From positions 34,322 through 98,321 of the forward strand of contig JAJJLU010000339.1 of assembly GCA_023807065.1 (NCBI GenBank): a stretch of DNA of 64,000 nucleotides, written 5' to 3'. Within the stretch, counting starts at the first letter, position 1; every line of letters begins with the position of its first letter. Below the pieces are notes generated by a model. That model worked only from the letters and a program-made list of their open reading frames with translations, had not been told where the DNA came from and ran no database searches. Made by a program: the position numbers and the translations under genes. Positions 38,375-48,725 of the stretch are shown one piece after another. Source of the stretch: Isotricha intestinalis (taxonomy: Eukaryota > Ciliophora > Litostomatea > Vestibuliferida > Isotrichidae).

Positions 38375-40831
38375 ATGAAATTGCTATCCTTAAAATCTTT
38401 CAACGGAGAAAAACTTAATTCGAAATTATTAAATTCAAAACTCCAATTAAAAATAATTAGAAGTTATACAAAAGATATAAAAAAGGTAAATAATGAATTA
38501 ATAGAGTTAGAAACAAAAATATTAGATTATAAAATAAAAACGAAAAAAAATTTAGAATTTTTAGAAGAAAAAAAATTAACAAGTTCAAAAGATACTAAAT
38601 TTTTAAATTATCCTTCATTAACATTAATTCCTTTTGAATTTACAGATGAAACAGATATAATATTAGAATATATTATTAACAAAAAGCATAAAAATGAAAA
38701 TGATATTTTTTTTATTCAACATTATTTAACGAATTTTTCTCGTTTACTAAATGAATTAAATAAATCTCAATTTTTAAATGTAAATATTTTATTAAATAAA
38801 ATTTCAGAAAAAATGAAATTTTATCAGTTAACAACCAATCAATTATTATTCAGATTTGGAGATGAAGGAGATAATTTTTATTTTATTTTTTCAGGTAAAT
38901 TTGCTCTTTTTGTTCCAAAAGAAATTAAATTTGAATTAAATTATAATCAATATTTACAACATTTAAATAAATTATTTAAATTAAAAGAATTTGGTTTGAT
39001 TTTAAAAATCATTGAAGAAAATATTAAAATATTTAATTCTTTTGATATTTTACAATTAAAAAATTCCGTTATTGATTTATGTGATAAAACATTAAATACA
39101 AAAAAAGAAAAAAATAAATTAAATAATTCATATAGTTCAAATGCATTTTCCAAATTAAAAGATAAAGAATCTTTTCAAAGAAAATTAACTTTTTCTAAAA
39201 AAATAAAAGAAAAATTTAATATAGAACAATATATAAATTCAGTTCTTCCAAAATTTGAAAAAAAAAATTATAAAAATAAAAATGAATTAATAACATCAGA
39301 AAATAGAACAAATAAAGAATTAATAACATTATATATATATTATCATATAGGAAATTTAAATAAATTTTCAACTTTTGGAGAATTTAGTTTAGGAGAAAAA
39401 AATAAAAATATACACAGAACAGCATCAATAATAAGTTTAGAAAAAAGTATTATTGGTTATATTAAAAATAATGTTTATTCTGATTGTATGAAATCTACTT
39501 TTGATATTTTAAGATTTAAAAATATTAATTTAATTAAACAAATTCCTTTATTTCAATTTATTAGTTTAGATGCTTTTAATGAAAAATATTTTAATTATTT
39601 CCATTTACATATTTATAAAAGAGGAGAAATTATTTTTAATCAAAATGATGAAAGAAAGAAAATATATATTATAAAAGAAGGAGAAATTGAATTATCAATG
39701 AAAAGTTCAATTAAAGATTTAAATAAAATAATTTTTAAATTTTCTCCAAATGATATTTTAATAAGAAATAAAATAATAAATAAAAATAAATATAATGATG
39801 ATGATTTAGCTGATTTGTATAATAATGATAATGAAATTAATTATTGGAAAATTTTAAATCATTTTTCTTTTGATATTTTTGGTTTAGAAGATTGTATTTT
39901 TGAAAATAATAAATATTTTGTTAATTCAATTTGCAAAAGTGAAAATGCTTATATTTATGAAGTTGAAATCAATTTTTTTTTAAATATGATTCATGAAGAA
40001 AAGATTTATAATATTTATATTGAATATATTAATTTTAAAAAATTACAAATGATTAAAAGATTACAACAAATTAGAATGAATAAAATAAATATTAAATATT
40101 TTGAAAAGGAAAAATCTTTTTTAAATATGACTGAATTAAGAAAAATGAAAAAAAAAAAGAAATTTCATTTAAAAATAAATTTGATTAATAATAAATTATT
40201 TGAAAATGAAAAATTTTTTTATTTAAAAAATAAGGAAAATACAATAAATAAATCAATAAATGTAAATTCAGATTTATCATTATCAAATTCAAAAATAAAA
40301 TATTTTACTCCAATAAAAAATATAAAATATCTCACCCAAAATAATTCAACGTTAAATTCACTTAATAATTATTCAATTTCAAATTCTTCAAATTCAAAAA
40401 CAAAAAAAAGAAAAATTCAAAAAAATTTATTGAATTTAAATAAAAATATAAAATCTGAGAAATATATCACAAAAACAGAAACAGAATTAAATAATTCAAA
40501 TAATTATAAAAATATTTCTTCTTTAAGAACATATATTCAAAATATTAAATTAGTTAATTTAAAAAAGCCAAAAATTGATCCTTATTCTGAAACAATGTTT
40601 CAATTAAATTCTTTTGATTTTAAAAAGAATAAAAAATTAAATAATTCTGATGAAAATACAATTGATTTTTTAGTTTTTGATAAATTTATTCAAAGTAAAT
40701 TTTATTTCAATAAAGAAAAAAAAATTATGAAAGAAATTGATTCAATGATTAAAAACAATGATATAAGTGAAGTATTAATAAGTAATAGGGATAAAAAATT
40801 AAATTTATTTTTGAAAAGTAATTTTGGATAA
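38375..40831 (+). CDS. Cyclic-nucleotide-binding-domain protein, two CNB domains
   Basis: An 818-aa soluble protein. The first CNB begins near 145 (FYQLTTNQLLFRFGDEGDNFYFIFSG), but its second half (FGEFSLGEKNKNIHRTASI near 325-343) comes only after an insert of about 150 residues. The phosphate-binding-cassette-like segment has His-Arg in place of the usual Arg-Ala/Thr pattern. A second CNB spans about 388-540 (LFQFISLDAFNEKYF, YKRGEIIFNQNDERKKIYIIKEGEI, FDIFGLEDCIF). There is no kinase, channel or cyclase domain. The C-terminal 270 residues are Lys/Asn/Ser-rich. Proteins of this form are numerous in ciliates and are thought to be cAMP/cGMP- or nucleoside-responsive scaffolds. Real ligand binding here is uncertain because key residues are altered. 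Confidence 0.78.
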   Translation: MKLLSLKSFNGEKLNSKLLNSKLQLKIIRSYTKDIKKVNNELIELETKILDYKIKTKKNLEFLEEKKLTSSKDTKFLNYPSLTLIPFEFTDETDIILEYIINKKHKNENDIFFIQHYLTNFSRLLNELNKSQFLNVNILLNKISEKMKFYQLTTNQLLFRFGDEGDNFYFIFSGKFALFVPKEIKFELNYNQYLQHLNKLFKLKEFGLILKIIEENIKIFNSFDILQLKNSVIDLCDKTLNTKKEKNKLNNSYSSNAFSKLKDKESFQRKLTFSKKIKEKFNIEQYINSVLPKFEKKNYKNKNELITSENRTNKELITLYIYYHIGNLNKFSTFGEFSLGEKNKNIHRTASIISLEKSIIGYIKNNVYSDCMKSTFDILRFKNINLIKQIPLFQFISLDAFNEKYFNYFHLHIYKRGEIIFNQNDERKKIYIIKEGEIELSMKSSIKDLNKIIFKFSPNDILIRNKIINKNKYNDDDLADLYNNDNEINYWKILNHFSFDIFGLEDCIFENNKYFVNSICKSENAYIYEVEINFFLNMIHEEKIYNIYIEYINFKKLQMIKRLQQIRMNKINIKYFEKEKSFLNMTELRKMKKKKKFHLKINLINNKLFENEKFFYLKNKENTINKSINVNSDLSLSNSKIKYFTPIKNIKYLTQNNSTLNSLNNYSISNSSNSKTKKRKIQKNLLNLNKNIKSEKYITKTETELNNSNNYKNISSLRTYIQNIKLVNLKKPKIDPYSETMFQLNSFDFKKNKKLNNSDENTIDFLVFDKFIQSKFYFNKEKKIMKEIDSMIKNNDISEVLISNRDKKLNLFLKSNFG

Positions 40832-41161
40832 ATTATAATTATAAATTTATTAATACTTAAGTTATGAAATACTATAAATATTATATTAAAAACTTTTTTC
40901 CAAATAAATAGAATTTAGAGAATTTGGTATTTTTATTAAATATATTTAAACTATTTTATATTATATAGATTTATTTTTTTCAAATAAACACAATTTTTTA
41001 ATTTTTTTTTTAAATATTAATTTATTAATATATAAGTTATATTATTTATTTATTTATTTATTTTTTTATAAATGAATTAAATATTAATATTTAAAAGAAT
41101 TAAATAATAATTAAAATTATTTAAATATTTATAACTTTTTTTATGATTGTATATTACTATT
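40832..41161. other. Short spacer with TTTA/TTAT microsatellite
   Basis: About 330 bases after the CNB gene. It contains an imperfect run of TTTA units near 41041-41066 and no other feature I can name. Confidence 0.4.
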
Positions 41162-42355
41162 TATAATAATTTAACCTTCTTTTTATATTTAAAATAATTA
41201 GAAATTTGAATATGATAATCAACAATTAAATTTGCTAAAAGACATTCAAAAATACAAAAAATATAAGAAAAAATAAAGAAATAATTAATTCTTCTAAAAA
41301 TAAAAAACCCAAATTAATCATTAAAAATAATTTCAAAATATTTAATATTGTTCAAAGATATTTTTCTTTTAAAAATAAAAGTAAACATAATAGTCACAAA
41401 AGTGAAACAAAAACCAAAAATTCCAAAACCAATAAAAACAAAAGATAATATTTTACAATTAATAATCCAACCAAAAAAAATAAAAAATTAAAATTAAACA
41501 AAGAATAAAATATTAAGAATAATCGAGTAAAAATAAAATAGTTTAAATAAGTAGAAAATAAAATATTAAAAGGAGATTCATTCTTTAAAAAACAAAATAA
41601 AATTTTGGATTTGAGATAATATTAAAAATATAATAGAAAAGATAAATAATAGAATATTAAATAAATTATTAATAGAATAACATAAAGAAATAAATCCAGA
41701 AAAAAGAAAAAAAGGACACATTATTTTATTAAAAGAAAATGTATTACTTGGAAAATTACTTTTATTAGTTATATATCAACTTAAATTGGAATTAAATTAG
41801 TTAAAAAATTAATTAATATTATAATTCTAAAAGTTAAATAATTTGAAGAATAAAATATTATAAAAGAAGATATAAGTCCTAATAAATCATTATAATCTTT
41901 TTTATAGAAAAACTATTTGAAATACTTTTATTTAAACTTAATGATTTTCCAAAATATTTTAAAAAATGATTTAATTCTTCATTTTCATATTTATCATTTA
42001 AATTTGAATAATCATTATAATTTCCTCATTTTCTCCTAAAAAAATTTAAATAAATAATAAACGATTATTAAACAAATTAAATAAATTTGCATTTCCAAAA
42101 TAAAAGAGAAATAAATAAAACATAATTTTCATTAACTTGATAAAATTCTTTTTTATTAAATCAATTCCAAATGAAAAAATTCCTAATTGAAAAGAGATAT
42201 AATAATATAAAATATTATAAATATAAAATCTTTTTATATTGATTTTTTTTTAGTTAATTCAATTATTCCTAAAATTTTGAACATTTTGTTTTTTAATATA
42301 TGATTGAGATAAAATATTATTAGGAGATATACAATAATTCTCTTGAATACTTTCT
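41162..42355 (-). pseudogene. Decayed multi-pass transporter gene (amino-acid-permease-like)
   Basis: On the minus strand the gap reads as a run of hydrophobic coding segments in shifting frames with a few in-frame stops. From 5' to 3' these include ESIQENYCISPNNILSQSYI, then FQLGIFSFGIDLIKKNF, MFYLFLFYFGNANLFNLF, and ELNHFLKYFGKSLSL. Later come GLISSFIIFYSSNYLTFRI, FSGFISLCYSINNLFNILLF and a final part with FVFIGFGIFGFCFTFVTIMF, a TAA, and IFCIFECLLANLIVDYHIQ, ending at TAA 41162-41164. The order of helices and the SSFIIFYSSNYLTF segment recall amino-acid/auxin-permease-type carriers. At least five frame breaks in A/T runs mean it is dead, unless the assembly is poor here. The family call is tentative. 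Confidence 0.6.
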
Positions 42356-42493
42356 AATTATGGAAACTTTGTTTTAAATTAATATTTGGAATAAAAGATT
42401 GACTTTTACTTAATTTATTTATCATATTTAAATTATTTAAAAATAAAATTTTTAAATTTTTAAATTTGTTAATTTTAAATTAAAAAATTATTA

Positions 42494-44239
42494 ATGGATA
42501 AAATTAAAAACAAATCGAAAAAAAATTCAAAAAATAAAAATAATAATATTAATAAATCAAATGAAAGATTTCCAACTCCAACAAAAAAAGCAAAAAATAA
42601 AAAAAATATAACAAAAAGTCCAAAAATAAATGATTTAAACAATGAAAATTCTTTTGAAAAAAATATAAATATAAAAAGAAAAACATTTCAAAATGAGAAT
42701 AAAGAAAAAGAAAAATTAATGAAAAAATACAAAAGAACAAAAAGTGATATGAATGATAAAAGAAATAATTATGAAATAAATTATGATAATAATGATATAA
42801 TAGAAGATTTAAAAATAAGTGAAAGATTGATTTTACAACAACAATTACAATCAGCACAAGCAAAAATTTATTTATTAGAACAAGAAAAAGATAGAATAAG
42901 TAAAACTATTGATGGAAATAATAATAATAATATTTTATTTCAACAAATTCAAAATTTAAAAACAAAAATTGATAATTTAGAAAATGATAATAATGAAAAA
43001 GTAAAAAATAAAGATATTAAAGAAAATAAAACTTTTAATAATTTTATTAATGAAAAAGAAAATAAAAATAATATTTATTATATAAATGATAAAATTTATT
43101 TACTATTAAAAATATTAAGAAAATATGCAAAAAAATTTAATACATTAATTTCTTTATGTGAAAATAATGAAGAAGTTTTTGAAGAATTAAAATTAACTAT
43201 TGAACAATATAATAATGTAGTTTTTAATGAAAAATTACAAAAAATATTTAATTTCTCAGAAAAAAAAGAAAATGATATTAATGAAGTAATTTTTGCTTTA
43301 TCTGAATTTGAACCTCAATCTTTTGATTTATATTCTAAATATCAAAATCAAATTAAAGAATTACAAAATAAAAATGAATTATTAATTAAAAAGATTTCTG
43401 ATTATGAAAAAAATTTAAATAATTTAAAATCAAATAATAATGATCTTCAAAATTTAAAATTAAAAAATCAAAAAATTCAAATTGAAAAAAATAAAATAGA
43501 AGAAAATTTTAATATTATTCAACAATTAAATAAAGATTTAAATATTAAAATATCTAGTTTGAAAGATATAGAAAATAAATATATTTCACAGGAAAATATA
43601 ATAAAACAATTAAATAATAAAATTCAAAATTTAAATAATGAAATAAATTATAAAGAAAATACAATTCATTATTTAGAAAGTCTTCTTCAAAAATGTAATT
43701 TACAACAAAATAATAATAATTATAATATAATAGAAAGTTTAAATTCTAATAAATATATAAATTCTTTTGGTGATAATAGTCAAAATAAATTAGAAATAAA
43801 TAATTATGACAATAATTTAATTAATCAAAATATAAATAATTCTAATCAAATTTATAAAAGTTTAAGTAATAAAGAGGATAATAATCTTGAAAATCAGAAT
43901 TTAATTAATTCTGATTTTAATAATAATGAAATCAATTTTAACTCTGATATTAATGATAATTTAATTAAAAAAAGAGAATTAAATAAAGAAGATAAAAAAG
44001 AAAAATTAAATGATATTAATAAATATTTAGAAGAAAATATTAATGATAATTATTTAAATAATGATTTAAATGAAATTGTTGTTACTAAAGAAGATAATAA
44101 GAATTTAAATTCAAATAGTATTAATAATGAAATTGGAGATGATAAAAAACATGAAAATTTACAAACTGAAATTGAACAATTAGATCAAGAAATATATAAT
44201 TTAAAAAATAAATTAAAATTAATGATATCCAATAAATAG
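42494..44239 (+). CDS. Asn/Lys-rich coiled-coil protein
   Basis: A 581-aa protein. A basic N-terminal 90 residues (many Lys/Asn; FPTPTKKAKNKKN) is followed by heptad coiled coil from about 110 (LILQQQLQSAQAKIYLLEQEKDRIS), a helical centre (about 190-270), more coiled coil to about 410, then an Asn-rich spacer and a last short coil. It ends in TAG, one of the clear cases showing that TAG is a stop here. No domain is recognised. A cytoskeletal or basal-body linker is the commonest role for this kind of protein, without direct support. Confidence 0.7.
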   Translation: MDKIKNKSKKNSKNKNNNINKSNERFPTPTKKAKNKKNITKSPKINDLNNENSFEKNINIKRKTFQNENKEKEKLMKKYKRTKSDMNDKRNNYEINYDNNDIIEDLKISERLILQQQLQSAQAKIYLLEQEKDRISKTIDGNNNNNILFQQIQNLKTKIDNLENDNNEKVKNKDIKENKTFNNFINEKENKNNIYYINDKIYLLLKILRKYAKKFNTLISLCENNEEVFEELKLTIEQYNNVVFNEKLQKIFNFSEKKENDINEVIFALSEFEPQSFDLYSKYQNQIKELQNKNELLIKKISDYEKNLNNLKSNNNDLQNLKLKNQKIQIEKNKIEENFNIIQQLNKDLNIKISSLKDIENKYISQENIIKQLNNKIQNLNNEINYKENTIHYLESLLQKCNLQQNNNNYNIIESLNSNKYINSFGDNSQNKLEINNYDNNLINQNINNSNQIYKSLSNKEDNNLENQNLINSDFNNNEINFNSDINDNLIKKRELNKEDKKEKLNDINKYLEENINDNYLNNDLNEIVVTKEDNKNLNSNSINNEIGDDKKHENLQTEIEQLDQEIYNLKNKLKLMISNK

Positions 44240-44339
44240 ATATATTACAATATTTTTATTTGATATATAAATAAAAATAAATAAAAAAAATTATTTTTTA
44301 TCACTCGAAAATAAATAATAAAAAAAATATATTTTAATA

Positions 44340-45334
44340 ATGCCGTCGTCGGAAAAAATAATTCAAAAAATTTTTTTTCTCTTCCAAACAATGAAATAAT
44401 AAGAATCGAAATTCCATGTTATCTTTTAAATTATAGTTTTGGAGTAATATATATAACAAATAATTATTTATGTTTTAATTAATAATTAATTCAAATAAAA
44501 TAATAATAATATCATTTTAAGAAATATTATTAATTAAAATTTCACATGATTCTCAAAATATAATAATATCTACATTAGTTAAATTTTATAGACAATCTCC
44601 TTGAAAAATTTCTAATTTTTCAAATTTAGAAAAAACTTTTGATTTACTTGACAAAGATAAGAAAAAGAAAAATATTTTTACCTCTATATACATATTCAAA
44701 TTATATGTTAAACACAGAATGATTAAATAAAAGTAATTTAAATTTATCTGAAGAAGAAGAAAATAAGGAAATTAAATTTATTACAATTAGTCCTGAATTT
44801 ACTATTATATCTGTTAAAAAAATGAATTTATCTTCTAAAGATTTTTTCGAAAAATTTTTTCGCCCAAAAAAAAATTCAAAAGATGATTTTTCATATATTA
44901 AATTTTATAAATCTTTAGTAGAGCATTATAATATAAATACATCAGATTTTATAAATTTAAATTCAGAAAAAGAAGATGAAATTATTATAGAAAAAGCAAT
45001 AAATTTTAATTTAAAATTAAAAGGAATTCCTTTTTGCAAATGAAAATTAAGTTATTTCAAAACAAAAATTAATAATAAATGAAAAAAATTAATTTATATA
45101 TTATTCACTCTTTTTCTCAAAGTGAAGGAATAATTTTTTCAAATTTTTTAAAATAATAGATCAATATGAAATATACCCTTTAAATAAAAATAATTGTATT
45201 GTTAGATTTTCTGCTTATCCTTTTTTTTAGAAGATACTTTTCTTAAAAAAATTATCGAAATTACTGCTCAAAAAACTTTTAAAGAAAATAATGATTTATC
45301 GCTAATTATATTTAAAATAAAGGTTTTATTATAA
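44340..45334 (+). pseudogene. Decayed GRAM-VASt-like (sterol-transfer type) gene
   Basis: Several plus-strand frames together read as a GRAM domain followed by a VASt-like domain. The GRAM part includes FFSLPNNEIIRIEIPCYLLN and SFGVIYITNNYLCF, which follow the family pattern of F-x-L-P-x-x-E ... G-x-x-Y-I-T-x-x-x-L-C-F. The longest intact piece is 44822-45043 (KKMNLSSKDFFEKFF, FYKSLVEHYNINTSDF), with an open extension upstream to a TGA at 44717. It is followed by stops and shifts, then CIVRFSAYPF and DTFLKKIIEITAQKTFKENN. In yeast Lam/Ysp2 and animal Aster proteins this pair of domains moves sterol at membrane contact sites. Multiple stops and shifts make it a pseudogene. Its apparent start has an unusually GC-rich patch (CCGTCGTCGG). 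Confidence 0.6.
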
Positions 45335-45812
45335 ATGATTGACTATTATGAAAAATTGTTTTTATATTAAAAATAGTTTTCAAAATTATTTTATCAAAAT
45401 TAGTTTTTAAATATGGAGACTAATTTTTATGTCACTTAAATAAGTGGTTTCACTTCAATTTATAAATTAATTATATATTTGATATATATTAAAATAAAAA
45501 TTTTCATACAATTTAAAACTTATAATATAAACTAAAAATAAAGAAGAGACTTTAAATATTATAATTAAAATTTTTTTAAACAATTATAAATTATAAGTTT
45601 ACTTAATAATTTATTTTTAATTAATCTTTAATTTTTAAGTGTTTATTTATATTTTTTATTTTATAAATTTTAATAAATTTATTAACTTTTTTTATTTTTT
45701 TATTATTAATGTTTTGTCAATAAAATAAAATATTGACATTATAGATAAAAATCTAATATGAATAACATATAATTTTTCTTTATATTATAAAAATTGTTAT
45801 AACGAAAAAATC
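45335..45812. other. Intergenic region, nothing recognised
   Basis: About 480 bases of A/T-rich sequence between the GRAM-VASt-like pseudogene and the 3' end of the Rab gene. I see no open frame, RNA gene or repeat. Confidence 0.35.
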
Positions 45813-46469
45813 TCAACAGCATTTTTTACATTTTTTATTTTTTCCTTGTTCAAGATTAATAATAGAATTATTATTCATATTATTAGAAGATTCAAAATCA
45901 TTATTTTCAATAAAATTAATGCCTAATATTTTTTTAGAAATTTGAATAAACAAATTATTAATATTATTATTATCTCTTGCAGAAGTTTCAATAACATTAA
46001 CATATATTAACTCATCTTTAAAAAAGCTACAAACATTTTCTTTAATGAAAAATTTATCTTTAATATCTTTTTTATTAATTAAAATATAAACAGGGATTTT
46101 ATCATTAATATTATCTAATTTACTATTTTTCCTAATTAAATATGGTTGAATAAAATTTAAATAATAAGGAATTTTTCTACAAGATTCAAGAGAATCATAA
46201 GAACAAACTAATAAAAAAGCATTTGCATTTTGATATATATGTAAAGGTAAAATTTGATTTTCAATTTCTTCTCCATTTGTATCCCATAAACAATAATTTA
46301 TTTCATTATTTTCTATTTTTACTTTTTTTGTATAAAAATCTACTCCTATTGTTGATACATAGTAATTTGGAAATTTCTGCTTTGAAAATTGAGTTAATAT
46401 ACTTGTTTTTCCTACTTCTTTGTCTCCTAGTAATATTATTATTATTTTTCCATTTTTTGTTCTTATCAT
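45813..46469 (-). CDS. Atypical Rab-family GTPase
   Basis: A 218-aa small GTPase. The P-loop is GDKEVGKT (15-22), the switch I region reads YYVSTIGVDF (36-45) as in Rab proteins, the base-recognition motif is NKKD, and a G5-like ETSAR follows. The C-terminus is KKCKKCC, fitting double geranylgeranylation and membrane attachment. The switch II motif is DTNGEE (63-68) instead of DTAGQE: Ala is Asn and the catalytic Gln is Glu67, so GTP hydrolysis may be slow or differently assisted. It ends in TGA, showing that TGA is a stop in this genome. A specific Rab subgroup cannot be assigned. It would act in vesicle transport. Confidence 0.88.
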   Translation of the reverse strand: MIRTKNGKIIIILLGDKEVGKTSILTQFSKQKFPNYYVSTIGVDFYTKKVKIENNEINYCLWDTNGEEIENQILPLHIYQNANAFLLVCSYDSLESCRKIPYYLNFIQPYLIRKNSKLDNINDKIPVYILINKKDIKDKFFIKENVCSFFKDELIYVNVIETSARDNNNINNLFIQISKKILGINFIENNDFESSNNMNNNSIINLEQGKNKKCKKCC

Positions 46470-46728
46470 TTTTTTTTAATTTGAACAAATAATATAAAAA
46501 GTTATATTTATTTTTTAAAAAAATTAGTTTTTATCAGGAATTTTTTTATTTATCTTTATTGTTGAAATAAATTTGAATCAGTTCATTTTATAATTTGAAT
46601 ATTTTTATTGCTCTATTCTTATTAATATGATATCAATTTTAATGTAGTTTTCATCAAAAAAATAAAAAAAAAATTTATAAAATATTACTTTAATAACCTT
46701 TGTTTAACTTTTTTTACCTTATTATTTT

Positions 46729-46875
46729 ATGGGGAATTTTTTTCTAAAACCATGGGACATTGTTAATTATATTTATTGTTTAAATGCAGATTGGCTTTTG
46801 AGCATACTAATCAATTTATTTCAAAGAAAAAATGAAAAGAAGAAAAGAGACAAATTGATTAAATTAAAAAATTAA
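46729..46875 (+). CDS. Small 48-aa ORF starting MGNFF
   Basis: A short open frame in the 700-bp gap between the Rab gene start and the PTP gene end. Its composition is unlike the surrounding spacer: two Trp, a Cys, an amphipathic helix (DWLLSILINLFQ) and a basic tail (RKNEKKKRDK). The start MGNFF could be myristoylated. It may be a real small protein, or the first exon of a gene whose other exons I could not connect. No homolog is recognised. Confidence 0.3.
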   Translation: MGNFFLKPWDIVNYIYCLNADWLLSILINLFQRKNEKKKRDKLIKLKN

Positions 46876-47170
46876 TGAAACAGCAAATGATAATTTTAAA
46901 CCTAAAAAATGAAAATTAAAAATATTATTAATTAACTTTGTTTTATACAAAGAATAATTTAAAGCAATATAAAAATAATATATTATTTATTTATTATTTA
47001 TTTTATTCAAATTTTTAAATCACTATATATATAAAATAAAACAAATAATTAATACTTATCCTATATATGATAAAATATACATAAGAGAAATCAAAATATA
47101 AAGCACTCAACAGCATAATAACTAAAATTCCAACAAAAAACGAAAAAAAAATCTAATTTTTAAATTGAAT

Positions 47171-48403
47171 TTAAGAATAATAATTGAGAATCCAAAAAAA
47201 GAGAAATTTATAGATAAAAATATATTGTTCATGACAACTAACCATTCCCCATCTTTGTTCTCTTAATTTTCTAACAATATTAAAGACAGAGAAGAAAGGT
47301 TTAACTTGAAAATCATAATTGACAAATTTAAAGAAAGAAATACATTTAATAATATTAAATATAGCAATTAAAGTTCCAGTTCTTCCAACTCCAGCAGAAC
47401 AATGAATTAAAACAGGATATTTATCATATTTTTTTCTGCTTTCTGCAATACATTCAATTATATATTTTATTGTCTCATATCCTAATTTTTCATCTGGAAA
47501 AGAATAATCTGGCCAATTTAACATTTGAATATGAATAAAAGTTTTTTTAATATTCTCATATTTTATCTCAATTTCTCTTTTTATTATATTTGAACAAAAT
47601 AATTTCTCTTCTTTTATTATTTTTATATATAATTTATTCTCTTCTATTTCTTCTTCTAAATATTTATTTTTAGGTAAATAATATTCACATTTTTTTCTTC
47701 CTTCTTCTTCAAATGAACATAACATAATAATTAATTTAATATTATTATTAAAAATCATTTTGTAAAATTTTGGAATTGAATTTTTTAAAGGAGCTTGAGC
47801 AGCAATAAAACATTTTTCATCATTTATAAAAGGACCATTAATATAACTTGCATTTATATACCACTCATTTTGATTATTTTGTTCATATATATTATTCTGG
47901 TATGGAACATAATTAAAATTAAATGGTAATATGTCTGAATAACGATTATTATTTCTTTTTATATTTTTTAATATTTCTATTTGATTTTTTCTATGATTTT
48001 CTGTCTCTGTTATTAATTTTAGTATTTTAAATTCGCTTTTTAAATTTCGAGTATTTAATAAATTTTCAAATGATAAATTTTCTTTTGTTAAAAAAATACT
48101 TTTTGAAATTTTTAATATTTCGGGATTTGAATTTATATATTTTATTGATATATCATTTATATAATTTTCTCCTTCCATATAATTTAAAAGTTCATTTAAA
48201 AAATTGTTGTTTTTTGATAATAAAATTTGTCTTTCATTTTCATTTAATTTTTCTTTCATTGATGATGCATCTAAAAATAAATTATATTCTTCTATTTCAT
48301 TTTTTAATTCTATTTCTTTTTTTGTTTCTTCATTTATTTCTTCATTTTCATCTATTTCATCTATTGAAATTGTTAAATTTTTTAAATTTTTCAAATGTGA
48401 CAT
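47171..48403 (-). CDS. Classical protein tyrosine phosphatase
   Basis: A 410-aa cytosolic protein with one complete PTP domain in the C-terminal 270 residues. It has the pTyr loop NRYSDILPFNFNYVPY, the WPD loop starting at Trp297 (Asp299 general acid), the P-loop HCSAGVGRTGT with nucleophile Cys335 and Arg341, and the Q-loop REQRWGMVSCHEQY. All are intact, so it should be an active phosphotyrosine phosphatase. The N-terminal 140 residues are helical and acidic with no membrane segment or targeting domain. Classical PTPs are uncommon in many protists that lack dedicated tyrosine kinases, so its substrates are of interest. Confidence 0.93.
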   Translation of the reverse strand: MSHLKNLKNLTISIDEIDENEEINEETKKEIELKNEIEEYNLFLDASSMKEKLNENERQILLSKNNNFLNELLNYMEGENYINDISIKYINSNPEILKISKSIFLTKENLSFENLLNTRNLKSEFKILKLITETENHRKNQIEILKNIKRNNNRYSDILPFNFNYVPYQNNIYEQNNQNEWYINASYINGPFINDEKCFIAAQAPLKNSIPKFYKMIFNNNIKLIIMLCSFEEEGRKKCEYYLPKNKYLEEEIEENKLYIKIIKEEKLFCSNIIKREIEIKYENIKKTFIHIQMLNWPDYSFPDEKLGYETIKYIIECIAESRKKYDKYPVLIHCSAGVGRTGTLIAIFNIIKCISFFKFVNYDFQVKPFFSVFNIVRKLREQRWGMVSCHEQYIFIYKFLFFWILNYYS

Positions 48404-48725
48404 TTTTTTTTGATTACCTTTTTTTTTATTTTCAACTTTTTATATTAAAAAATATTAAATTTATTCATTAATAATATAAAAAAGATTAAATATTTTATTT
48501 TTAGAATAAAAGTTTTTTAAAAGGAGAATTTTATTATATATTATTTATTTTATTTTTGTTTACCAGAAATTTTTATTTTTAACTTTTTGAATTTTTTCAA
48601 AAGTGGTTTTTTTCCAGTTACATATTTATTAAATAACATAAACATTAAATATAAAAAAGAAAAAAATTGAAAAAAATTAACAATTTAAATAAGTTTTTAA
48701 AAATAAAAATAAAAATCAAATAAAT
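48404..48725. other. Intergenic region, nothing recognised
   Basis: About 320 bases between the PTP start and the 3' end of the Alba gene. It is T/A-rich with no gene or repeat that I can support. Confidence 0.35.

Noticed and set aside
41040..41070. TTTA/TTAT run as a regulatory element
   Set aside because: Simple A/T microsatellites like this are frequent in the spacers and carry no specific signal.
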